From: Panax quinquefolius
Lineage: Eukaryota > Streptophyta > Magnoliopsida > Apiales > Araliaceae
NCBI GenBank assembly: GCA_020205615.1
Contig: CM035160.1
Coordinates: forward strand, 6,736,437 to 6,800,436
DNA length: 64,000 bases
Reading direction: 5' to 3'
In this document: one piece after another, positions 35,152 to 47,140 of the stretch
How the letters are laid out: each line of letters opens with the position of its first letter
Numbering within the stretch: the stretch's first letter is position 1
Notes under the pieces: generated by a model
Told to the model about the DNA's origin: nothing
What the model saw: the letters and a program-made list of their open reading frames with translations, nothing else
The model's database searches: none
Made by a program: the position numbers and the translations under genes

Positions 35152-35576
35152 TAAGATTGTAAATTGTTGTAATCCGATTGATTAGATAGTTAAGAAATTA
35201 CCATTCTTATCAATTAGAAGCTTGATTTACTTAACTGAGACTGCAAGGCCAACGCCGATAAAGTTGGTTCACAATTGTTAACAACAACCAAAAGAATAGA
35301 AACCAACTTTACAAAAACAACATAAATAGAGGCATTCACTGTATTATCAATCATGTCTGCTATTCTCATACCACCTTCCATGACATATTAAGACCATCAT
35401 CTACTAGGAAACTTATTGTGTCTACGGACAAGAGATAGTTATTACATATCTGAAGTCTCACAATTTCTGAGCCATTATAATTAACTATAAAATGTTTGAA
35501 TACTACTAAGTAATTCATATCATATATAGAGAAGCCAAAAGCAGAAGTGACCCTTGAAAGGAGCTTCTTGTGCTCT

Positions 35577-38500
35577 CTACTTTGTCTTCCTTGTATTCAT
35601 CTTATCAACCTCTTCCTTTGGATAGATGAACATCTTTCGCACCATGCCCCTAAATTCTCTGCATTTGTAGTGATTAATTAGGTTTCTAAAAGTTTTACTA
35701 TGAATCAAGCCTACTGGAAAGGGAAAATATATTTGGTACTTGATACTTACGGCCATTGGCAATCTCCCAGCAGCAGCATGTCCCCTTCACGGTCTTCAAA
35801 GATTATTTTCCACCCATTTTTCCCATCAGCCAGAGATCCATTGAAGTCAAACAACTTATCAAGCTCGACAATGAGTTCCTTGTACCCACAAAAACGCCTG
35901 AGATCAACCGATCGTCCAAGAGCAGTTCCATACTTCAGTACCTGGGAAGGGAAAACGAAACCACAGTTTCAAGAAATTTAATTGGATAAGATTTTATCAG
36001 CAAATTTTCTTTCAATGAAATTCATTCTGAACAATTGCTAAATGACCCACCTTTGTGCAGGTTCGATTAGTGGAGGACCAATAATTCTTCCACTGATTCT
36101 CTGAGAGTTTGCGATAATCACCCTTAGCTGGATCTGATACATGGATGGCTTCAGAAAATCTCGGCTGAGATATCGCTGGAGGAACACTAGAAAGTCTGGT
36201 GTGCTCAGTGGAGACCACAGTTTGAGGGGAAAGGAGCTTTGAAGGGCTTTCGAATAAATTGGCTCCAAAAAGCATGAATTTACCACTGGCATTTGGTTGG
36301 GTCTGTCCAACTTCCTTCCCATACCCTTTTTCAGAAGCCTTCCAGTCCTCCCTATATGTAGGACTGATGAAGTTTGCATTTGGAACAGGTAAACTTCCGC
36401 TAGCTTCAACACAGTTTCCTTTGGAAGCAAGTATTGCGCGGTAGAAGTTATCCAACTCAAAATTTGGAGTATTTTCACCAGGAAGCAATACTGAACCGGC
36501 AGGAGTAAGCAAAAGCCGATCACGTATTTCAGAAGGCTGCTGGATTTGATTTCCTGTAATGCTACTTTGCGTCTGGCCCTGACCAGGATTAGGTTGCAAA
36601 TTCCAGTGTGGTAATATTGGTTGAGCTGATGTGCCCCGTTCAGAAGCACCTACAGCTCTGATTTCTTGACCTTGTAAGACCCCTGATTGTGTTTGATGTG
36701 TATACCCTGCTGAACTTTCCAGTATGTCTAGGCCAAAATGGAGCTTATCACTTAAAATGCAGAGCAGAGTAAAAGAAAACATAGTGCATGGCCATGCTAA
36801 CATGCTTAAATTACAAGAATTGTAAGAAAAGAATAATCGCCCAAAAATTGATGTACAAGGATTGCTGACCTTTCTTGAGCACGAAAGGAATCTGAGTAGT
36901 TGACGAGTCAGAAGGATATGCCCTCTTTGAATTGGAGTTTGGAGCTATTATTCGCCGCTTCTTGGTGACTCCAATAGGCTCAATGCTCCAATGGGAGACC
37001 CTCTCTGGGAGAACATGCACATCTGATATAAAATCCCATTGCACCTAAAGGAGAAATATGTATAAATGGGGTTATGAATAGACAGAAGACATGTATGAAT
37101 GATTGCAAATTGGTGCCAACTGCCAAATGTTGAAAATTGGCTTGTGCTACATATGAACAAGATTGCCACCTTAAGACGTCTCCAATCGGAATCACGCCAT
37201 CTGACGCGATCCACATCCTCAATGCCAGCAATAGTCCCTCCATACCTAGTATTATATCCATTGTAGTGGTTAGTACTTTCCAAAAAAAGAAAAAGAAAGG
37301 ACGGATCTTTAGAAGATACCAATCACTCTAGCCAAATAAACTACATGAATAATTTGAATAATATAAACCATTATTAACAAAACTCACACTTGGCTTTTAT
37401 GCTCAGACCATTCCTCAATTCCAAATTGCATTCTAAATCTTGTTCCAACTGAATAATCAATTTCAGCAGATTTCATGTACTGATCATAAGGGATAATGAA
37501 ATCAGCGGAACCCGACCTGTGGTATATGCATAAAGCAAGTTTATTGCTTGAGATCAATAAGACATGCACCCAACTGAAGTACTAAATTTACAAAGTAGTA
37601 AATGCTTCAGATTCAACATAGCCATATAATGCAGTATTAGCTTTACCAAGGTCGGTAATACACAGTAAACATGCTTCCACTAGAAACAGCATGATAGGCA
37701 GTGGCAAGAATGCCATGTTGCACACTGAGGCTAGATAAAACGGTTGCTGACGCACTGTACTGTGGTCTGGTTGCACGGCGGATCCCAACATAGAGTTCTC
37801 CATTTTCTCCACTATTAAAAAAAATTAGTTTAATTATTGTATTTTCTACAAGGAAGAATAACTTAATTACAGCCAAAAGATCTCCATTTACAGTATTACA
37901 TTCAGCCTGTTGACAACTTATTCACTGGTGTTTATAAAGATTCCTATGGAAAGTGTGTGTGTGTGTGTGTGTGTATTATATAGAGAGATATAGAGAGGGA
38001 GATAGAGATAGAGAGAGAGAACCTAACAAAAACACTTGAATCACCAGCGGCAAGCCTCCTGTCAGCAAGAAATTTACTCCAACCACTGGTAATCAAATGT
38101 CTTTTTGGCTGACCTACATTTACAAGTTAAACGTATATACAGAAAAAATTAATTCGAAGAGCAGTTCATGGATATTAGGAATCTGACAATTAAAATAAGT
38201 TACCCTGCCCTGCAAAAATTATCTGTTGAGTTGTATGTCCAGTAGAAAATAATGACATTGGCATTTTAAGAAAGTATGCAGTAGCTTAATGGAATCAAAC
38301 CATTGATTTGCTTATGTGGTCACAAATGAACCTATCATGATTTAATAAGAAAATAGCAGCAATATTTACCCATTAAGCTTATAATCATCATGACTACAAT
38401 TTTCCTCATTCTTGGGCTCCCAATATAAAACAGCTAAATCAAGCACAATCTAGTAATTTATGCAAATAGTTCAAACAACCTTCCATTTAGTCCATATTCT

Positions 38501-41500
38501 GCCAGTGGAATTATTGATTTCGAATACTAGTTTTGATGTGTACAGAATAAGGTATAGATACCACGGTAGATATGGCGGAATTTCCACTCTGTTCCATGCA
38601 AATCCTTCGCTACCAATTCTTGTGTTGGTATTTCCTGAGACATGTCCTGCAATAATCATCGAGATGCAAGACTATGAAAATATATTTTTCTATTGTTACT
38701 ACCCAGATTCATTGGTAAACAGATAACCTACAAGATAACCCTATCCTAATTAGATGCAATGCTTCACTATAAAAGATATCATTCAGAAAATGCTAACCAG
38801 AGGTGGTAAGAAATCTTTAGCATATCTCTTAGGAATGGAGAATCCACCATGCATGCTTCTGTCAGATGGGGTAAGTCTCTTAATAAATGCTCTAGCAGGA
38901 CTTCTCCGGAGCTGAGATGAAGAATTTGCAACTTCAGAAATTGGCTGCTCAGCCTGCAAAAAGCAATAGTTCCAACCATATCAGTGTATGGGCATTCAGA
39001 AATTAAAGATCATAAGATAAAACATGAAAACACGTAGGATTCTAAATCTAGTTGCTGTCAAAAGCGTTTTGGTTCAACAGTTTTTCCATGCTCAACTGTG
39101 CGTCACAAGAATTTTCAAAATAATGACTGGAAAAAGAATAAAAGAAATAACAGTTCTGGAATTCAAATACTCTTCGGAAAATAAGTTGCAAAGTAGAGGG
39201 ATGCCGAGATTGTATTCATTTTGGATGCTTTAGAATTTGTTTTAAGAGAAATCAAGAACATTTACGTTCACATACTGTATAAAAAGGGAAGTACGTCCAA
39301 GTTTTAAGGGATAGTTAGCATAACATTCTTTTGCTTTTCCTTTTGGCATGCAATTTTCTTTTAAGAAAAAAACAATTGAAGATTTAATTTGTAATTTCTC
39401 ATACTTCTAAAATTTAAAGCACTAAATCTATATTTTACCCCTGCATTCCAAGATCAATATTGACTTTTTGAAGTCATTTTGAAATATTTTCAAGTTCAAA
39501 ATTGGAATGAATTAATTTACTGCTAGACAATACAATTATGAAAATTATAAACTACCTAAATAGTACTACTTACTAAAAGATTTATTGTTTTCAAAAGTTA
39601 AATGAATCACATCAATTGTGAATTTGAAAATTTCTCAAATTGACTTTAAAAAGTCAAACTTAATCCTACATTTTCGAATTGAGGAATTGATTTTTTTAAA
39701 ATTTATTAAAATTACATTTATTATGTGCACGTGTAATGCACCACACAAACATTTAGCATGAATACAAACAAAATAAAAATTCAGCATGTCTAATGGGTTG
39801 AATGTATTCCAAATTTCAGTTGACAAAATTTACCCGTGGCAACAAAGTAATTTGAGCAAACACATCATTAAAATATAATATTTATTATAATTACATTTAT
39901 TATGTGCACGTATAATGCACAACAACACAAACAGTTAGCATGAATAAGAAGAATATAAAAATTCAGCATATCTAGCAGGTTGAATCTATTCCAAATTTTA
40001 GTTGTCAAACTTTACCAGTGGCAACAGAGTAATTTGAGCAAACACCTCATCAGTTTTAGCTTCAGCCTGCAAAATTACAATTAATAAGCATGAAAATCAT
40101 CTTAGCCAAAAGCCTGTGCAATGTGCGTGATGGAAACCTTTTGTAAAAAGAGGTGGATAAAGAGATCAAATACCTTTAGAACAACATTAACAACCTTGCA
40201 GAGAATTTTACAAGGTATTTTGTAGACCGGCATTTCCGAGTTATCATCCTGGTTCATGTATGTCACAACCTATAACAAACATTCAAATTTGATATAACAA
40301 CTTAATAAATTTATACGGGAAAAAACCTCATACATGTTGCATCACGGATTCACTAAACCATCCTATCTATTACGCAACCAAACCGAGAGAGTTCTCATTA
40401 AATAACAAACAGACAAGATTACTTAAAAGGATCATAACTATATTTTGAAATGACTTCAGCAAACTGATCTATTTCCTTTTCTAATTTAACTATAAATGTA
40501 TTAATATCATTTTCGTCAAATATTTAAACTACACATAACATTGTTTTCTTATTAAATCCTGCTTATTAAATTTGAGAGGATGAACATGAGGAGATCAAAA
40601 CCTGTTCAACGTGTCCTTGAGGAAAGTAGTAAACTTTATCCCCAGTGCGAGAAACGTTCACGAGTGGGCCAGCACAGGCATGCCACAGTTGACTATATAA
40701 ATTAATGTCCCCACCTAAACGCCAAAAAAAAACACATACTGAAATTAATAGGTCAAAAAGAAAGAGGTATAATAAAAGAAGGCTTATATGCACTTTTAGT
40801 CATGAATTATGACGCCACTATTACTTAGGTTCGTTATGGGAATTATTTGTTGGAGGGGCTGGGCTTTGTACACCAGTAGTAACAATGTGTATGTTTAGAT
40901 ATAAAAAGAGGGTGAATTTTAACTTGTCAAAGTAAGCCATATGACCAGTATGTAAATTAATCCGTTCCTTGCTCCTCATGAGCTAATTTCACATATTTGG
41001 TCCTAAAATGTAGTTTACTTTGCGATGTAGTTCAAAGTCTCTTGTTTTTTTAGAGAACAGAGATGACGATGCCACCTCATATGACGCACATTAACTGCAC
41101 ATGTCATAATCTGTGTGCTTTTCCAAACAAATGTAAGGTGCAAAAACTTTTTGATATTTTGAAAGTGTTAAAAATAAATTTATTTGGTCAGAAGATTTCC
41201 TCTGATTCCCATGTCTTTAATTCCATTTCTGGCTCCTCATACCCTAATTCTGCATATTTGGTTATGAAATTTAGTTTACTCTGGGTTCTAGTTCAAGGTC
41301 TCTTGTTTGTTAGAAAATAGAGATGGCAACGACACCTCATATACATGTTATAGTGGGCTACATTAGTTGCACGTGTCATATTCTGTGCGCTTCCCTAACA
41401 GATGCAAGTTTTTGGACTACACTGCAAATGCAAAGTGAACCAACTTTAGAGACCAAAAATCCTTACAATTACGATACGAGGGACCCAAGTGCAATTGTGC

Positions 41501-42882
41501 TGAAATTAATCCATAAAACAAGGGAATTAATATTTCCACAACCACCCTCTCACGTTAATACTAAACGGGTCCCACACTATGAGAGAGAGTTCGTGAAAAT
41601 ATCAAAACATTTGTCTAAGTAATAATTTTCAAGGTTCTCAGAATCGGACCGTTCATCGAATCGAAAAAGGTACCGAGTGAATGGGTCTGGATACGTCATT
41701 AATATATAAAAATATACATTATTAGTAATTAATAAAATATTTAAAAATCTTGTTTTTTATGAACTAAAATATAATAAAGATGAGCTAGAATATTAATAAA
41801 AGTGTTTAATTTTAATATTAAATTTTTTTGGTAAATAAAAATATTTAAAAATCGGGTCAACTGAGTTAATTAACCGGGTTTACCGGTTGGACAGATGATC
41901 AACGGGCCAATCCGGGTTTTGACCAAAACCGGGTCATTAGTCCAAACCGTCATATTTTAACCGGTCCGATCCGGATTTTAAAACACATAATTTCCTAAAG
42001 AATAAAACTATGGTCAGCAGAAAAAAACACGACAAAAGCCTCCGATACAACTTTTTTCTATATAACTCGTATAGAAAAAAGTATATGAGGTATTTAAAAA
42101 AAAATCTTTTCCCCAAGATGCATTTTTTAAGTTTTTTTTTTCTATAGAAAATAGTAATATTTGTGTTTTTTTTCCGAATTATCTTCCAAGTGCCCTATCT
42201 TTATTGTTTTCTAAATATTTGTGTGTACGTGTGTGGTATCTACATATACAACTATACAAGGAGCCATAGAACAAGAGGAGATCTATCAGTGTCGAGGGAT
42301 TAGCTTTCTCACCCAAGAACTAAGACAAACCAATGCTTAATAGCACTACTAGATAAGAGAACAAAGAATTAGCTGTCTCTGTCTGTATGTTTTTTCACAT
42401 ACAACATATATAAATACATATGTGTGCGCGCGTGTGTATATATATATATATAAATACACACACACTCACACATGTGTGTCTGTGTGTGCAGAGAGAGAAA
42501 TGCAATTAATTTTATATATACGTGTGTCACTGTGTGGTGTTTACATATAATAATTAATTGGTGCTAATTTGAAATGAAAGGGACAGAAAGAGAGCACCTA
42601 AATTGAACACACACAAACAAAACCAGAAACTGTACCCAGCAAAACACACACAAACAAAGCCAAAATGGTTAGGGCTTTAATTATATGCCTTCGATAAGGA
42701 TAAATCCTGAAGGTTTCACTTCAGCATTAATGAATGCCACACCAGAGTCCATAAATTAATCTGACCATCAATTCAATCTCCACATAAATACTGATGGAAT
42801 AAACAAGAAAACCCAAAAGATTACCCAGAAATATAATCAATCAAACAATGAATTTCTAAGAACACATACAGAAACTACTGAA

Positions 42883-42913
<31 letters not shown>

Positions 42914-43436
42914 CACTTACCCACATCAGACTCAATGGTTACATCTCTTATCTCTACTTTAGAGCTCTTTGAAGAAAACCCCACTAGAGAGATCTCAATC
43001 CAAAAAATTCTCAGACAGACTTAAAAATTAATTAAAAGATGAAAATAGAGTTTTAAACACCTGGGGATTATAAAAATAATAAAAGAAAAAGGAAAAGAAA
43101 TGAAAAGAAACCCATGTCACCAAAATGTCCCATCAATGAAATTTTACTAGTTTCTCCAACAGAGAATTTAATAAAAGAGAATAATGAAATAAATTCTACC
43201 CAACTGAAACTCCATGCAAAGAATAGAACACCCACCAACCTCCATATCCAAAAAAAAATTAAAATCAAAGATCACTTGGGATAATACTGTTAAATTTTTT
43301 TTGAAAAAAGATCTAGAAGTTGGTCACCTTTGTTATTATTGTCTCCGGATTGGGGATCATTTCTTGTTCTTCCTCTGCCTGTCTGAGCATCAACCTGTTC
43401 CAGGTCCTTCTTTTCACCTATATACCCAGAACCCAT
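35577..43436 (-). CDS. Auxin response factor, ARF2-like (clade B, putative repressor)
   Basis: Fourteen exons (minus): 43328-43436, 40602-40714, 40174-40269, 40016-40066, 38798-38953, 38562-38646, 38023-38113, 37647-37811, 37388-37516, 37170-37245, 36870-37044, 36051-36727, 35751-35941, 35577-35658. They join in phase to 731 codons. N-terminal dimerisation part: [26 protein letters not shown]3 DNA-binding domain about 146-250 ([35 protein letters not shown]). Auxin_resp domain about 270-360. Basic KKRR at 385-388. The middle region has VLQGQE (432-437) and MLFG. PB1 domain 642-720 has Lys644 (the conserved basic face) and an acidic EDREGD loop. PB1 is closest to ARF2 ([20 protein letters not shown]). 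B3 deviates from consensus (SDRSMHGG for SDTSTHGG; FVSGENGEL for FLRGENGEL). Predicted nuclear repressor at TGTCNN auxin elements. The tasiR-ARF site is at 36663-36683. Confidence 0.93.
36663..36683 (-). promoter_or_regulatory. tasiR-ARF (TAS3 siRNA) target site in ARF exon 12
   Basis: The plus strand of this 21-nt stretch begins TTCTTGACCTTGTAAGAC and ends CCC. As I remember the TAS3-derived tasiR-ARF, this is identical over all 21 positions, so the ARF mRNA is perfectly complementary. The site encodes GVLQGQE (residues 431-437), the position of the site in ARF2/3/4 genes. It predicts AGO7/miR390-dependent cleavage of this transcript. Confidence 0.9.
37957..37975. repeat. (GT)n microsatellite in ARF intron 7
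   Basis: GT dinucleotide run followed by GA-rich repeats up to the splice donor at 38022. Confidence 0.9.
39698..40051 (-). repeat. Tandem duplication of ARF exon 4 and adjoining intron, period about 177 bp
   Basis: The block containing TTATTATGTGCACGTGTAAT, AAATTCAGCATGTCTA and TAATTTGAGCAAACAC occurs twice. The unit at 39875-40051 includes the 3' part of functional exon 4; the unit at 39698-39873 is a diverged copy with a ghost of the exon (minus strand TTTGCTCAAATTACTTTG) and a retained GTAAAT donor. Confidence 0.85.
40970..41405. repeat. Two-copy repeat in ARF intron 1
   Basis: Blocks at about 40990-41125 and 41250-41400 share ATTTGGT..., TAGTTTACT, TAGTTCAA.GTCTCTTGTTT, CACCTCATAT and CACGTGTCATA/CACATGTCATA with many substitutions. 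It is an old imperfect tandem duplication of about 270 bp period. Confidence 0.7.
41630..41986. mobile_element. hAT-like MITE in ARF intron 1
   Basis: Begins CAAGGTTCTCAGAATCGGACC and ends GGTCCGATCCGGATTTTAAA before ACAC. An 8-bp near-exact target duplication ataattt(t/c) flanks it (41622-41629, 41987-41994). CCGGT-rich ends and an AT-rich core match the MITE at 8699-9253, but the termini have diverged more. Confidence 0.7.
42889..42914. repeat. (GA)n microsatellite in ARF intron 1
   Basis: GA dinucleotide tract. Other GA-rich runs occur at 43890-43917 upstream of the gene. Confidence 0.9.
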
Positions 43437-44402
43437 ATTGTATCTTTCTCTCTCTCTCTCTAAAAATGAAAGGAAAAAAATAGATTAGCTGATCAAAAAA
43501 ATGCAGAAAACAAAGAAGAATGAAGAGAGAGAAAAGACGGGACAAAAGGAGACAATGTGAAATAACGTAACAAACAGATTTGTAAAAATATATGTGGGAA
43601 TGCACCCCCACATTTCAGACCACCAACACCATCACTCTGATTATATAGATACAGAGCTATATATATGTAGATACAGATAGATATACAGAGAGAGTACATA
43701 TATAATACCTTTCTTTTCTTTCTCTCTCTCTTATATGTAATATATAGTGCACAACACAAAGAAGGCGTACCTAGAGAAAGACAGGGACTGATATATATAT
43801 AGAGGGAGAGATTTAGAGAGAGAAAGTTTTGGTGTAGTGTATATTAATGGGGCTTGGGATGATATATATATATATGTGTATATATATATAGAGAGAGAGG
43901 AGAGAGAGAGAGAGAGGGGCCAGGTGCAGGGGCTGTAGAAGGCATGAGTAGTCGCTGTGGGTGCAACTTTGACACCGTACGCTCAGCGCTTATAGACACG
44001 AGTCAACTTAAAAGTAAGCCGTTTCTTTGATACGGGTCCTTTTTGCTACTTTGCGCCGTTACTTTCAATGCTATATAAATATGTGATATGTGCACAAAGA
44101 TTCCCTTAATTGTGTAAGATTGTTGAATCAGAGATGGGCAATATCAATGCTATTATTGGGAAATTTTGAAACAGTTTATTTCAAGTAATGAAAGTTTGTT
44201 TTTCTAAACATTTAATTAATCTCAAATCTAAAATTTTCTTCTATATATTTATTATTTTTCAATATGTCCCTTATTCTAAACCCCTTTTTTTTCTCAATGA
44301 TTTTTAAATTGAATAATATTAGGGGTGATGAGTTTCAAAATAAGACCAAAGTATTTTATGTCATAACTAATTATAAAAAATTTATTCAACTATCCCTCTT
44401 CA
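43437..44402 (-). promoter_or_regulatory. ARF 5' leader and promoter region
   Basis: 966 bp between the ARF start codon and the CACTA element. The first 500 bp are rich in CT/GA and (TA)n tracts (43640-43690, 43860-43917), as is common for long plant ARF leaders. I cannot place the transcription start or a specific TATA box with confidence. Confidence 0.5.
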
Positions 44403-44830
44403 CACTACAAAAATAAGGGTTTTCATGACAGAACAAAAACCGTCGCAAATAGTATTGGCGACGGTTTCAGTTTCATTCTATCACTTTTGGAGGTCTTTTA
44501 TTTGTTTTTTGTGACGGTTCTTAACCATCACTAAAACTTTAAGCGCTTCAATTCGGTCTAGATTGCCCATTGGAGACAGTTTGATACCGTCACTAATCTT
44601 ATAATTATCCGTCATGAAAAACCAAAAATATGGCGCCAGCCGCCAGTACTTTGCTATTGGCAATGGCTATATCCGTCATAAAAGATAATTTTGACAGGAA
44701 TGCTACAAGAATTTCTTCCGTTTTATTTTATTGGTGACAATTTGAAAACCGTCACTAACTCTCAAATAAACTATATTATGTTTGTGCATACATGACATGT
44801 TAGCTTAGAGCCGTCACCAAAACAATAAAT
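44403..44830. repeat. CACTA left terminal and subterminal repeat region
   Basis: Contains at least seven copies of the CCGTCRC/GYGACGG theme in both orientations (for example CCGTCGCAAATA, GGCGACGGTTTCAG, GTGACGGTTCTTAA, ACCGTCACTAATC, ACCGTCACTAACTC, GAGCCGTCACC). Confidence 0.8.
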
Positions 44831-46833
44831 ATAATCTTTTAATTTTTTTTTAATATTTGTATATATGCATGCATACACATACGTATTGACTGCTTCAACT
44901 TGATTGCATAAATATAATACAATTAAATAGATCAAATGACAAATTAAATTATAATATTAACCAATCCTACAACTTGTCCAAAAACAATAAAAACAAATAA
45001 AATTAAGTTTATTATCCAAAATCATAAATCTCTGAATCTTACAAAAGTACAAATAAACCACTAATTAGTACGTTGATTTTACAAAACCGTCCATAACCAC
45101 AAAAGTGCCTAATTAAGGTCTCTGAATACTCGCAAATATACGAGTTTGAGTTATAGCCCATGTAAACCCTTTAATTTAACTTAGATCTTTTCAATGTCCT
45201 GCAAAATGAAAGAGAAGAGTTTCGAGTTAAAAATTATAGGAAATGCGTTTAAAAGAAAAGATAACTAATATCAAACAAAGTTACCATTGTATATAAAAAA
45301 AATTTAAGGACCGTAAATAGCAAAAATGAATAATCAAGTGGATTCAACGAAGACCAAGGGCTCAAGCAAGAATATAGATCCTGCAGTTTGATCTTAGCAG
45401 CAAAAAGTCAAGAGATTCATTGAACTCATTGCAAATGATTTCCTTCTCATGCAGCGAGGGAAGAATATATACTTCTTAGCAGCATAAAGTCGAAAGATTC
45501 AATAAAACACTTCCAGTTCATGACAATATAGGAGGATTAATAGAAAGACAACGCCTTTCAAGAAGCAGGACAAGTAAGAAAAGCAAATTGATTATATATG
45601 TGATATGTCCAACACTAAGAAAAGTTAAGCTCAAATGTTTAAAGCTTGCATGACACCAAAAGCATTTTGAGTTTTGACCTTCATGTTTAAACAGAACAGC
45701 TGGATTCATCTCAAAGAAAAAAAAATTAAGAACAACTGCAAATAAAAAGTTATAAATATCCTATCTGATGGTGGTGGGAGTAAGAATGTTTACTTTCATC
45801 AACAATACCATCACAACAATCATGTGTTACCATTAAAACTGTTCTCATTATAATACCCAGCCTACATAAGGGGAGAGCAATAACCTGCCTTTAGCATTAT
45901 AATACCCAGCCATCACATTCACAACTTTGAAATCTACATTTACACAAATTTCATATAAATCAAACTTTATATTCCCCACTAGAAAAATACCAAATCCCTT
46001 CATTTCAGTCTTTACTCAATACGCTACATTCTAGGCTTATAGCTTTATAATTATACGGATATGTAAGCCAGCCCATTACACAAAGCTGAACTGTATCATC
46101 AATTGTTTATTTTTTATCTTTTTAAAATTTCACGAAGCTATTATGGTGCATTACAGCTTTGAATTCATATCTTTGACATTACCTTGAGTTGGTATCAAAG
46201 ATACCTTCAAGCTATTAGAAACTTTAACGTAGGAGTTAGGCAAATGTCTAGGTAGCTCAATCAAGAGGTTGATTTTGGTTTGTGTGTTAGGAATGAGTAT
46301 TGACCCATTTGAATCACGCTTGAAGAAAACCAGTTGAACTTGTTTGTTCGACCCTGGCGACTTCTATGCATGTTCAAAGGATATTTTGCATACCTAAAAC
46401 TTGGTTGCAGATTTCACCTCAAGTTAGTGGCATGCTCAATTAAGCTTTTCACCATCTAGTTGATTATTTTGAATGATAATAATCTTAGTCTTTAGTTAGT
46501 TATGGTTATCAATCGAAATTAAGTAGTACAAAGCAATTATAATGGACTGAGGTTATCATACTTAATTCACCATGAATCTCAAAATTCAATTCCTACTATT
46601 GAGCCATGTTTTTTACAGAGGCAGTAATAAGAAGTAAATGCATTTAGTAGCAATTATAATTTTTTTACACTAAAATTTAAAATACTGACCTTTGCAACAA
46701 TCCAATGGATTTTCACTGAATCAATCTTCATAATGACTTCTTTAAATGTATTATCTCTTCTGCATGTAACCATTCCACTCAACAACGGTGATGACTGATG
46801 TTGCTCTTCAAGATAGCTTCTAACTGCTATGAG
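44831..46833. other. CACTA interior, left part
   Basis: AT-rich sequence with only short open frames on either strand. A sequence AATACCCAGCC is repeated at 45851 and 45901. No transposase or captured gene could be recognised. Confidence 0.4.
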
Positions 46834-47140
46834 CAGTGGCAGATCTATGTGGAGGACAGAATATAGGCAGTGCCTATGCTGAACTTTTTTATTTTTTTTA
46901 TTTTTAGGTATAGGGGCAAGGACAAAAATAAAACTTAATAAACGTAAGGGGACAAATTTATGAAAAAGTTCAACTTAGAGGGGGAAAAAAACTTAAACTA
47001 CTAGTCTAAAAAAACTAAACACACGGTGTATAATGTATTCAAACTCTTACTCTCTAACTCGCTAAGCTTCAACCCTTCACTTCAATCTTCAGACCAAAAA
47101 AATCCACTCATGCTAGGAACATATACTGGATCCGCCCCTG
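46834..47140. mobile_element. hAT-like MITE nested in the CACTA element
   Basis: Begins CAGTGGCAGATCTATG and ends GGATCCGCCCCTG (inverse CAGGGGCGGATCC). Near-exact 8-bp target copies gctatgag (46826-46833) and gctgtgag (47141-47148) flank its 307 bp. The ends resemble those of the hAT element at 14902-18463. Confidence 0.75.

Noticed and set aside
42917..43000. Open stretch ending in GTGG|GTAAGT that could serve as ARF first coding exon
   Set aside because: It has no in-frame ATG before an upstream stop. The exon at 43328-43436 gives a proper ATG, GT donor and correct phase. It may be an alternative 5' UTR exon at most.
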